From assembly GCF_000963705.1 (NCBI RefSeq), contig NZ_LAJY01000320.1, forward strand, positions 1 to 6,188: DNA of 6,188 bases. The letters are read 5' to 3'. Below are positions 1 to 5,232 of the stretch, one piece after another. Each line of letters starts with the position of its first letter. The first letter of the stretch is position 1. Source of the DNA: Elstera litoralis. GTDB lineage: Bacteria; Pseudomonadota; Alphaproteobacteria; Elsterales; Elsteraceae. A program made the position numbers and the translations under genes. The notes beneath the pieces are model-generated. The model had not been told where the DNA came from, made no database searches, and saw only the letters and a program-made list of their open reading frames with translations.

Positions 1-515
1 CACCTCGCCGAAGCCCACGCCAGCGTGCGCAAGATCACCCATATCACCATCGTCGGGCGGGATTTGGCAAAAGCGCAGCAAACCGCCGCCAGCCTGCACG
101 GGCTCGCCGCGACGGTCGATGCCACCACCGATGTCGCCGCCGCCGTGCGCAGTGCCCATATCGTCTCCTGCGCCACTCTGGCCCAGGAGCCCGTGATCCA
201 CGCGCGTGGCTCGCCCCCGGCACCCACGTCGATCTCGTCGGCGGCTTCACCCCGACCATGCGCGAGGCCGATGACGCCGCCATTACCCGCGCCGAACTCT
301 ATTGCGATACCCGCGCGGGCGCGCTCCACGAAGCGGGCGATCTCTGCCAACCCCTACGCGCCGGGCTGATTGCCGAAGACAGCATTCGCGGCGATCTGTT
401 CGATCTGGTGCGCGGCACCGCCCGCCTGCGCTCCAGCCCCGAAGCGATCACCCTGTTCAAATCGGTCGGCACCGCGATTGAAGATCTGGCGGCGGCGGAA
501 CTGGCCGTCGAGTAA
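1..515 (+). pseudogene. Ornithine cyclodeaminase/mu-crystallin family reductase, 3' part, frameshifted
   Basis: The gene enters from the left edge and is open from base 1. About 170 C-terminal residues of a family usually 310-330 long are present. The first part ends the Rossmann fold (HLAEAHASVR, then TIVGRDLAKA, the second strand that contacts the dinucleotide). The second part carries DLVGGFTPTMREADD, the acidic motif of the substrate site, then DTRAGALHEAGDL, GDLFDLVRG and the closing ITLFKSVGTAIEDLAAA. The two parts lie in different frames. Reading is in frame 1 to CAC at 199-201 and in frame 3 from GCG at 204. Relatives would read HGAW here, so one G appears missing at about 202. Members act on proline or ornithine derivatives. 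The close style resembles delta1-pyrroline-2-carboxylate reductases (LhpI type), but the exact substrate cannot be told. The break is either a real inactivation or a base-calling error. The stop is TAA at 513-515. Confidence 0.85.
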
Positions 516-544
516 AGGTCGAGGGCGCTGCCCCCGAGCCCCCG

Positions 545-568
545 CCTAAGGGGCTTCGGCCCCTTAGG
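545..568 (+). terminator. Strong UUCG hairpin after the reductase gene
   Basis: A perfect 10-bp stem, CCTAAGGGGC against GCCCCTTAGG, is closed by a TTCG tetraloop, the extra-stable class. It sits 30 bases after the stop at 515. No T-run follows directly; the next T-rich stretch is at 577-580. It probably ends or stabilises the 3' end of the plus-strand transcript. It would fold equally in RNA from the opposite strand, so it could serve both convergent genes. Confidence 0.5.
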
Positions 569-646
569 AAACCAGGTTTTCTGGGGCTACTCGGGTTTCA
601 TTTTAAATAATTGGGATTACCAAGGGCAAGCCCCTTGGTTGGGGTT

Positions 647-667
647 GTTAGGGGCAAAGCCCCTAAC
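647..667 (-). terminator. Hairpin after rlmI
   Basis: A perfect 9-bp stem, GTTAGGGGC against GCCCCTAAC, encloses a 3-base loop. It lies 3 bases beyond the rlmI stop (671-673) on the minus strand. The sequence after it on that strand is AACAACCCC, so the U-run of a classical intrinsic terminator is absent. It is likely a 3'-end-forming or RNA-stabilising hairpin. Confidence 0.45.
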
Positions 668-670
668 CCT

Positions 671-1876
671 TTAATCCAACTGCACCAAAATCGCCTTCAG
701 ATAGGCCGATTCCGGCAAGAACGGGTGCACCGGATGATCCGGCCCCGCGCCCGCTTGACGGAGAATGCGGCCCGTGCGCCCGGCTTTGGCGAGGCCGGCG
801 CGCAGCTCATTGGTGAAGGCTTCGGCATCGACCGCGTGGGAGCAGGAGGCGGCGAGCAGGAAGCCGCCGGGGGTGACGACCGAGGCGGCGGAGCGGATCA
901 TCTTGCGATAGCCGCGCAGGCCCGCGTTGAGGTCTTTTTTCGATTTCACGAAAGCGGGTGGATCGGCGATGACGAGGCCGAAGCGCTCCTTATCGGTGAA
1001 AAGCTGATCCATCACGAACACGCCGTCGCCCTGCATGGCGCTGACATTGGCGACGCCGTTGAGTTCGGCGGCGGCAAGGCCGCGATCCAGCGCCGGGCGG
1101 GAGCGGTCGACCAGCACGACTTCCGTCGCGCCCGCGAGGCCCGCTTGCACGCCGAAGCCGCCCGCGTAAGTATAAACATCGAGCACGCGCACGCCTTTGG
1201 CCAGATGGGCGGCGGCGGCGCGATTGTCGCGTTGATCGTAGAACCAGCCGGTCTTTTGGCCGTCGAGCACATCGACGAGGAAGCGCCCGCCGTTTTCGAG
1301 AATCTCGATGGGCTTGGTTAGATCAAGGTCCGGATCGGCCAGGGCGATTTCGGTGCCAAGCTCCAAACCTTCGAGCGTGCGCGAGGAACTATCGTTGCGC
1401 AGCACGATAGCGCGCGGCTGCAACACTTCCTGCAAGGCCACCAGCAGGGGCGCGCGCAGGGCTTCCATCATCGCCGTATTGAGCTGCACTGCCAGAACAT
1501 CGCCGTAGCGATCGACCACCAACCCCGGAAACCCATCGGCTTCGGCGTGGATCAACCGATAATGGGGCGTGGGGAAGAAGCGCTGGCGCAGCTCCAACGC
1601 CCGGCGCAGGCGGGTGGCGAGCAAGCCGGTATCGATGACGACGCGCGGGTCGTGCGCCATCAGCCGGGCGGCGATCAGCGTGTGCGGATTGAAGCCGAAG
1701 ATACCGAGATTGGTTCCCCCGGCATCCAGCACGCGCACCAATTGGCCGGGCGGCAGGGCTTTGGCGGCGGGGGTCATCTGGATTTCGTTGGAGTAAATCC
1801 AGGGATGACCATTGCGCACGCGGCGATCGCGGCCTTCCTGCAAGCGCAGGACGGGGAGTTCGATGGGGTGGGTCAT
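671..1876 (-). CDS. rlmI: 23S rRNA (cytosine1962-C5)-methyltransferase RlmI-like
   Basis: This is a 401-residue class I SAM-dependent methyltransferase, close to the 396 residues of E. coli RlmI, which makes m5C1962 in 23S rRNA in the cytoplasm. An N-terminal PUA-like RNA-binding region (about 5-75, with GHPWIYSNEI) is followed by a linker domain and the catalytic fold. Visible signatures are GQKTGWFYDQRDNR (206-219), the SAM-binding glycine motif VYTYAGGF (234-241), the acidic end of strand two VLVDRS (254-259), ADPPAF (304-309), and the catalytic cysteine in ASCSH (Cys345). The end HPVHPFLPESAYLKAI is typical. The ATG at 1876-1874 overlaps the gpt TGA as ATGA, and no clear Shine-Dalgarno sequence precedes it, so translation is probably coupled to gpt. 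Related enzymes can modify other rRNA sites, so the precise target is inferred from family resemblance. Confidence 0.92.
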   Translation of the reverse strand: MTHPIELPVLRLQEGRDRRVRNGHPWIYSNEIQMTPAAKALPPGQLVRVLDAGGTNLGIFGFNPHTLIAARLMAHDPRVVIDTGLLATRLRRALELRQRFFPTPHYRLIHAEADGFPGLVVDRYGDVLAVQLNTAMMEALRAPLLVALQEVLQPRAIVLRNDSSSRTLEGLELGTEIALADPDLDLTKPIEILENGGRFLVDVLDGQKTGWFYDQRDNRAAAAHLAKGVRVLDVYTYAGGFGVQAGLAGATEVVLVDRSRPALDRGLAAAELNGVANVSAMQGDGVFVMDQLFTDKERFGLVIADPPAFVKSKKDLNAGLRGYRKMIRSAASVVTPGGFLLAASCSHAVDAEAFTNELRAGLAKAGRTGRILRQAGAGPDHPVHPFLPESAYLKAILVQLD

Positions 1877-2367
1877 CCGCGACGCTGCGCGGCGAGCGGC
1901 TGCGCGAACTGCGGCTCAACGTCCCACGGGAAGTAGATCCAGGTGTCCTGACTCACTTCGGTAATATAGGTATCGACCATCGGTTTCCCTGCGGGTTTGG
2001 CGTAAACGGTGGCGAAATGGGCTTTCGGCAGCAGTTCGCGCACGGCTTTGGCGGTATAGCCCGTATCGACCAGATCATCGATAATCAGCCAGCCGTCGCC
2101 ATCGCCGGGGTTGACGATATTCTTCAGAATGCGAATCTCGCCGCGCGCATGATCGTCGGAATAGCTTTTGATGCAGATCGTATCGACGACGCGCAAATCG
2201 AGTTCCCGCGCGATAATCGCCGCCGGAACCAGCCCGCCGCGCGCAATGGCGATGATGCCGTGCCAGGAGCGGCCTTCGATCAAGCGCCAAGCCAGCGCCT
2301 TGGCGTTACGGTGCAATTCTTCCCAAGAAACCGGGAAGGTTTTGGGGGACGGATTGGAATCGGCCAT
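1873..2367 (-). CDS. gpt: Xanthine (guanine) phosphoribosyltransferase
   Basis: A 164-residue type I phosphoribosyltransferase that closely follows E. coli Gpt (152 residues). Gpt converts xanthine and guanine, and hypoxanthine weakly, with PRPP into nucleotides in purine salvage. The order of features is SWEELHRNAKALAWRL, GIIAIARGGLVPAA (38-51, the pyrophosphate-contacting ARGG), VDTICIKSY (61-69), the PRPP loop IIDDLVDTGYTA (95-106), KAHFATVYAKPAGKP (115-129), and QDTWIYFPWD (140-149), whose PW region stacks on the purine. The one visible loop change is Tyr where E. coli has Gly in DTGGTA, a position that varies in the family. A Shine-Dalgarno AAGGGAG (2384-2378) lies 10 bases before the ATG. 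The stop overlaps the rlmI start by four bases, which indicates cotranscription and coupled translation. Confidence 0.95.
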   Translation of the reverse strand: MADSNPSPKTFPVSWEELHRNAKALAWRLIEGRSWHGIIAIARGGLVPAAIIARELDLRVVDTICIKSYSDDHARGEIRILKNIVNPGDGDGWLIIDDLVDTGYTAKAVRELLPKAHFATVYAKPAGKPMVDTYITEVSQDTWIYFPWDVEPQFAQPLAAQRRG

Positions 2368-2411
2368 CGCGGGCGGGCTCCCTTAGGCGTGACGATCAAA
2401 AAGAAGCCGCC

Positions 2412-2440
2412 TGTGTAGCCGATCCCATGCCCGCCGACAA
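2412..2440 (-). promoter_or_regulatory. Possible sigma-70 promoter for gpt-rlmI
   Basis: On the minus strand TTGTCG (2440-2435) and TACACA (2417-2412) are 17 bases apart. This would start RNA near 2405, about 38 bases before the gpt ATG. Agreement with the consensus is moderate. The gap to the upstream DUF4864 gene is 104 bases, so a separate gpt promoter is reasonable, but readthrough is equally possible. Confidence 0.3.
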
Positions 2441-2471
2441 TGATTTGGAGCGGGATACTGCCCCGCCCCGC

Positions 2472-2915
2472 TCAACTATCCAAACCAGGGTCTTGCAGCA
2501 AGCGGCACCCGGCAATGCGCCAGCCGCCATCCTTCTGGCGTTCCATGAAGTAGATGGCGAGCACCGAAGCGCCCTTGCTGTCGGTCAGATGCACCATCTG
2601 CACCGGCGTGCCGTCCGAGGATTTCAGCGCGCCGAACCAGACCGAGCCGGGCCGGTAGACGGGCGCATAGGCTTCGCGCACCAGGGCCAAGAAACGGCTG
2701 GGCGAGCCGAATTGCGTTTGCAGGCTGGGGGTGGCGAAGCCGAAGGCCGCAGGCGCATCGTCACGCGCGAAGGCATCCATCTGGGCTTGGATCACGCCGC
2801 GAATCGCGGTGCGGTCGGCATCACTGAAAGTCTGGGCGTGCAGCGAACCCGCAAAACTCAGGCTTAACAGCACGAGCAATAAGGAAAAACGGGATTTTAG
2901 CGCCGAGAAGACCAT
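2472..2915 (-). CDS. DUF4864 domain-containing exported protein
   Basis: A 147-residue small exported protein. Residues 1-27 form a Sec signal peptide: a basic start with K7 and R9, a leucine-rich core SLLLVLLSLSFAG, and a probable signal peptidase I site after LHA (27). The mature part matches the DUF4864 pattern of alphaproteobacteria: DRTAIRGVIQAQMDAFARDDA, then GFATPSLQTQFGSP, the conserved YAPVYRPGSVWFGAL, and the closing MERQKDGGWRIAGCRLL. The layout of a helix pair followed by a curved sheet recalls NTF2/SnoaL-like folds. No catalytic residues are known for the family, and function is unknown. A very strong Shine-Dalgarno GAGGAGG (2927-2921) sits 5 bases before the ATG, but most of it lies in the arm of a 10-bp hairpin. 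The gene precedes gpt in the same direction; shared function is not evident. Confidence 0.88.
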   Translation of the reverse strand: MVFSALKSRFSLLLVLLSLSFAGSLHAQTFSDADRTAIRGVIQAQMDAFARDDAPAAFGFATPSLQTQFGSPSRFLALVREAYAPVYRPGSVWFGALKSSDGTPVQMVHLTDSKGASVLAIYFMERQKDGGWRIAGCRLLQDPGLDS

Positions 2916-2922
2916 GACCGCC

Positions 2923-2951
2923 TCCTCATGAGGGGATAGGACTCATGAGGA
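2923..2951 (-). promoter_or_regulatory. Hairpin covering the DUF4864 ribosome binding site
   Basis: A perfect 10-bp inverted repeat, TCCTCATGAG (2923-2932) and CTCATGAGGA (2942-2951), has a 9-base spacer. In the minus-strand RNA its 3' arm contains GAGGA of the Shine-Dalgarno GAGGAGG, so folding would hide the ribosome binding site. Each arm also contains the 8-base palindrome CTCATGAG, with copies 17 bases apart, so it could instead be a two-site protein operator. Which of the two applies cannot be told from sequence. Confidence 0.45.
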
Positions 2952-2988
2952 TAGCGCGTTTTCAGGCTTCTTCCATTGGGAAGACGAG

Positions 2989-4115
2989 TTACCGAACGAA
3001 AAGCTGAACTTCGTTGGCGTCCACGGTCGGCGAATTGCTCGACGATAGCGCGAGCCGGTTCGGCGGCAGGCCCATATCGGTGAGCGAGCGCATCACCTGT
3101 TCGGCGCTGCGCCGGGCTTGGTTCGCCGCCAAGGCCGCTGGCCCGGCCCCGCCGCGCGTCGGGCTGACGGCAACGAGATCGAAGCTCACGTCCGGGCGGC
3201 GTTCGAGCGCCTGGGAGACGGCATTATACAGGGCTTGTTCGTAGACCACATTCGGGCGGTCGAAGCGGATCACCACCAGCGGGCGGCGACCGTCGGGGCG
3301 CACAACCCCGGCAGCATTGCTAAGGCCCGAGGCGTCGCCGCCGGAACGGCCGATCCGAGACCCGCCTGCTGCACGCGGCCCGAGAGCGCGCCACCAATCG
3401 GCTGGCCATTCTTCACCGCGACCGACAGGGCCGTGAGATTGCGGCGTTCGTTGCCGATATAGGTGCTCTGGCGCGCCACATCGTCGGAAATATCCGACAG
3501 CATGCGATCAATCGCCACTTGCGCGCGGTTGGAATCGTCGAGCAGTTTCGCCAAAGCCTGATGATCTTCATCCAGCGCGCCGGAAATGCCGAAGGCTGCC
3601 CGCGTGGCATCGACGATATAGGCCGCCAGCGCGGCATCGGCGGCAACGACGGTGGAGAGCTTGTTCAAGCGCCCCACATCCTCATTCAGCCGGTCCAGCG
3701 TGGTTTGCGCCTGGTCCCACTGCTGGGAAACAATCGGATTGCCCGGCGTCGTGCCGACCTGGAGCCGCGCATTCATCGCCGCGACCAGGGCATAATAGAG
3801 CTGGCCGTTTTCCATATTGCCGTTGCGGATCGACGCCAACAGGCTTTGACGATCGTCCAACTGGCCGGTCAGACGGGTTAAATCGGCGCGCAACTGCGCC
3901 GCCTTTTCCCCAACCGGCGTGGAGGCCGGAACCGCCACCGTGGGCGCGGGCGGCAAAGTCGCCGCAACCCGGTTGCTCGATTGCGCGGGAGCGGGTGCCG
4001 ACGACACCGAAGAGCCGTTAAGGCTGCCGCAGCCCGAAACAGCGGTGAGAAGCGCGACGGAAAGCAGCGAGAAGGCTACTTTGCGGAACGGATGAGCGGC
4101 CATAAACACGGGCAT
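2989..4115 (-). pseudogene. Lipoprotein with OmpA-like C-terminal domain, frameshifted
   Basis: Two overlapping minus-strand frames, 4115-3270 and 3303-2989, together make one protein of about 375 residues if one missing base is restored near 3305-3375. The N-terminus is a lipoprotein signal with lipobox VSGC (Cys29), giving an outer-membrane or periplasmic anchor. A Ser/Ala/Pro linker follows, then a long helical, coiled-coil-prone part with EKAAQLRADLTRLTGQLDD and QWDQAQTTLDRLNEDVGRL. The second frame has no Shine-Dalgarno or signal peptide of its own. It gives PLVVIRFDRPNVVYEQ, ALYNAVSQALERRPDV, LAANQARRSAEQVMRSL and a final NEVQLFVR. This is the strand-helix-strand order of an OmpA-like domain, but without the usual Asp that helps bind diaminopimelate. 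The ATG at 4115 is preferred because GGGGAAGG (4135-4128) precedes it by 12 bases; an in-frame ATG at 4103 has none. No function is known. Confidence 0.7.
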
Positions 4116-4445
4116 GTGGTCGGAGCACCTTCCCCGGACAGATACAACGGCACCCCCTTACGACCCTGAACCGTTTCAATCGCAACCCTGCTACCAGGAT
4201 TAGGGGCTTGAAACGGCACCAACTGGATAAACGGAAGGTACCTTAATGGGTCGGGATACTATCGGAAGGTTTTGCCCATTCCAAGCCCCCCTTGCACCGC
4301 ACCGCACCGATTCCTTGCCCTTTCGGCGGATTTCCGCGCGGGATGGCCCCGCCGCGCCCCTTCTGTCAAACGATTGGCAGCGCCATTCATTTTTCCTCTT
4401 GCGCTGCCCGCACGCTCTCGCTAATTTCCGCCACCTCAACGGCGG
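4116..4445. other. Intergenic region without a protein gene, with short repeats
   Basis: This is the gap between the lipoprotein start and the tRNA. I find no credible protein gene. It contains a perfect 9-bp inverted repeat CCGTTTCAA (4171-4179) / TTGAAACGG (4208-4216) in the lipoprotein leader, a direct repeat AACGGCACC (4146-4154 and 4212-4220), a second direct repeat CGGAAGGT (4232-4239 and 4263-4270), and a 10-bp palindrome AAGGTACCTT (4235-4244). The tRNA promoter lies at its right end. No convincing promoter for the lipoprotein was found. Confidence 0.5.
4399..4427 (+). promoter_or_regulatory. Probable promoter of the tRNA-Arg gene
   Basis: TTGCGC (4399-4404) and TAATTT (4422-4427) are separated by 17 bases. 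Transcription would begin about 4434, only about 11 bases before the mature tRNA 5' end, a spacing normal for a single tRNA gene. Each box matches the sigma-70 consensus only in part, so the call rests on spacing and position. Confidence 0.4.
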
Positions 4446-4522
4446 GCGCCCGTAGCTCAACTGGATAGAGCACCAGACTACGAATCTGGGGGTTGGAGGT
4501 TCAAGTCCTTCCGGGCGCGCCA
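4446..4522 (+). tRNA. tRNA-Arg (anticodon ACG)
   Basis: A 77-base tRNA folds without mismatches. The acceptor stem GCGCCCG (4446-4452) pairs with CGGGCGC (4512-4518). The D stem is GCTC/GAGC (4455-4458, 4468-4471). The anticodon stem CCAGA/TCTGG (4473-4477, 4485-4489) has loop CTACGAA with anticodon ACG at 4480-4482. The variable loop is GGGTT. The T stem GGAGG/CCTTC has one G-T pair and loop TTCAAGT. Discriminator G and an encoded CCA (4520-4522) follow. ACG, with A34 normally edited to inosine by TadA, reads CGU, CGC and CGA arginine codons, so this is usually an essential tRNA. Confidence 0.97.
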
Positions 4523-4527
4523 TTTTC

Positions 4528-4548
4528 TTCTGAGACATCAGAAAATTT
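4528..4548 (+). terminator. Weak hairpin with short T-run after tRNA-Arg
   Basis: A 6-bp stem TTCTGA (4528-4533) / TCAGAA (4538-4543) with loop GACA is followed by AATTT. It begins 6 bases after the tRNA CCA. The stem is A/T-rich and the T-run is only three bases, so this is a modest candidate for tRNA transcript termination. Confidence 0.3.
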
Positions 4549-4645
4549 AGGCCGCAAGCCGTTTGAGAAAATTCATAAAAACAGACTGGTTTCGCCTACC
4601 CCCGCGTTTTGGGCGTCGGCCAGGATTAAACAGTCCATCCCGAGC

Positions 4646-4678
4646 GTGAATCCCGCAAATGGGGATTCACAATCCCCA
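4646..4678 (-). terminator. Two overlapping hairpins downstream of the thioesterase gene
   Basis: GTGAATCCC (4646-4654) pairs with GGGATTCAC (4662-4670), 9 bp. TGGGGATT (4660-4667) pairs with AATCCCCA (4671-4678), 8 bp with a 3-base loop. They share the middle arm, so only one can form at a time. In the minus strand the 8-bp hairpin begins 7 bases past the thioesterase stop (4685-4687). No U-run follows on either strand. A 3'-end hairpin is the simplest reading. Confidence 0.4.
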
Positions 4679-4684
4679 CAAAGC

Positions 4685-5155
4685 CTAATCGCCCGAGAAA
4701 ATAATGCATGTCGTCGTCGCATGGGCGAGCAGACGGCCTTTGGCATCGGTGATCTTGGCTTCCGACGTGCCGATGCGCCGTCCCGCCGAGAGAATTTTAC
4801 CTTCGATCGTGAGCAGGCCGGAATCGGGCAGGATGGCGCGAACGAAATTGGCCTTCACTTCCAGCGTCGTATAAGTCTGACCCGCCGCCAAAGTAGAATG
4901 GACTGTGCAGGCCAGCACCGTATCGAGCAACGTTAGGGCATAGCCCGCGTGGATGGTACCCATCGGGTTGAGAAAAGCCGCTTTCGGCGTGGAGGTGAAG
5001 ACCACGCGCCCATGTTCCGCCACATCGGGATGCATGCCCATCACCTCGGCCATCGGCGGCATCGGCAGTTCGCCGCTTTTCATCCGGTGCAGAATTTCGA
5101 GACCGCTCAGCGTGATCGCATCGGCGGGCAGCGGGGCAAAAATCGGCTGGGTCAT
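4685..5155 (-). CDS. PaaI-family hotdog-fold thioesterase
   Basis: With the ATG at 5155 the protein is 156 residues, the normal size of a single hotdog domain. These enzymes hydrolyse acyl-CoA thioesters in the cytoplasm as tetramers. The key region is NPMGTIHAGYALTLLDTVLA (63-82). It shows the family's N..G..H-G pattern, followed by Asp78 at the position of the catalytic acid. The sheet continues as TTLEVKANFVRAIL (97-110), GLLTIEGKILSAGRRIGTSEA (113-133) and LLAHATTTCIIF. Substrate cannot be read from sequence; phenylacetyl-CoA is not implied, as no paa genes are near. The longer frame starting with TTG at 5218 is rejected because a promoter lies inside that extension. The ribosome binding site is weak. 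The gene is divergent from a MarR regulator 77 bases away, so control by that regulator is likely. The stop is TAG at 4685-4687. Confidence 0.88.
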   Translation of the reverse strand: MTQPIFAPLPADAITLSGLEILHRMKSGELPMPPMAEVMGMHPDVAEHGRVVFTSTPKAAFLNPMGTIHAGYALTLLDTVLACTVHSTLAAGQTYTTLEVKANFVRAILPDSGLLTIEGKILSAGRRIGTSEAKITDAKGRLLAHATTTCIIFSGD

Positions 5156-5164
5156 CGGGGGCGC

Positions 5165-5193
5165 TCGCAAAAACCTGTGTATGCAGCTATCAT
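5165..5193 (+). promoter_or_regulatory. Possible marR promoter
   Basis: TATCAT (5188-5193) matches the -10 consensus in five of six bases. The best partner 17 bases upstream is TCGCAA (5165-5170), a poor -35. RNA would begin near 5200, leaving a leader of about 33 bases. The two divergent -10 boxes overlap on opposite strands, so polymerases could not use both at once. Confidence 0.3.
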
Positions 5194-5199
5194 GACAGC
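5186..5199. promoter_or_regulatory. Candidate MarR operator between thioesterase gene and marR
   Basis: GCTATCATGACAGC is an imperfect 14-base inverted repeat, with six of seven base pairs symmetric and the dyad in TCATGA. It lies in the 77-base divergent gap. It covers the predicted minus-strand -10 CATGAT (5194-5189) and a plus-strand TATCAT (5188-5193). MarR proteins typically bind such short palindromes over core promoters and repress both themselves and the divergent gene. Binding is inferred from position and symmetry only. Confidence 0.45.
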
Positions 5200-5218
5200 G
5201 CCTTTCCGTTTCCGTCAA
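5189..5218 (-). promoter_or_regulatory. Promoter of the thioesterase gene
   Basis: On the minus strand TTGACG (5218-5213) and CATGAT (5194-5189) are 18 bases apart. The -35 box matches the consensus at five positions and the -10 at four. RNA would begin near 5182, about 27 bases before the ATG at 5155. This supports the shorter thioesterase start. Confidence 0.5.
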
Positions 5219-5232
5219 GAGCCGCGCCGCCG

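Larger units (their letters stand above)
516..670. repeat. Cluster of GGGGC-loop-GCCCC type hairpins in a convergent gap
   Basis: This 155-base gap between convergent genes holds four GC-rich inverted repeats. They are 523-533 (4-bp stem GGGC/GCCC), 545-568 (10 bp), 620-638 (7-bp CCAAGGG/CCCTTGG, loop CAAGC) and 647-667 (9 bp). Three share an AAGGGGC or TTAGGGGC-like core, so they look like diverged copies of one short palindromic element rather than independent terminators. A more A/T-rich stretch at 590-615 separates them. Similar elements are common between genes in Rhodospirillales-type genomes; family membership here is inference. Confidence 0.5.

Noticed and set aside
611..1321. Long plus-strand open frame (236 codons)
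   Set aside because: It mirrors rlmI. Its length comes from the high GC content, and no recognisable domain or ribosome binding site is present.
2448..2473. 7-bp GAGCGGG/CCCGCTC pair at the end of the DUF4864 gene as a terminator
   Set aside because: It has a 12-base loop, overlaps the stop codon and lacks a T-run. It is likely chance in GC-rich sequence.
2969..2984. 6-bp hairpin TCTTCC/GGAAGA just after the lipoprotein stop as a terminator
   Set aside because: It is short and lacks a T-run on the minus strand. I cannot support it as a terminator.
3303..3375. Programmed -1 frameshift joining the two lipoprotein parts
   Set aside because: No slippery heptamer is visible in the overlap, and a similar one-base loss occurs in the reductase gene, so an indel is simpler.
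4200..4538. Minus-strand open frame of 112 codons containing RPEGLEPPTPRFVV and CSIQLSYG
   Set aside because: It is antisense to tRNA-Arg. This peptide is a well-known false annotation produced by tRNA complements.
4493..4936. Plus-strand open frame beginning MEVQVLPGAP
   Set aside because: It starts inside the T arm of the tRNA, another familiar tRNA artefact, and then runs antisense to the thioesterase gene.
5156..5218. 21-residue N-terminal extension of the thioesterase from TTG at 5218
   Set aside because: The extension has no hotdog-family resemblance and would contain the predicted -35 and -10 boxes. The ATG at 5155 gives the usual length.
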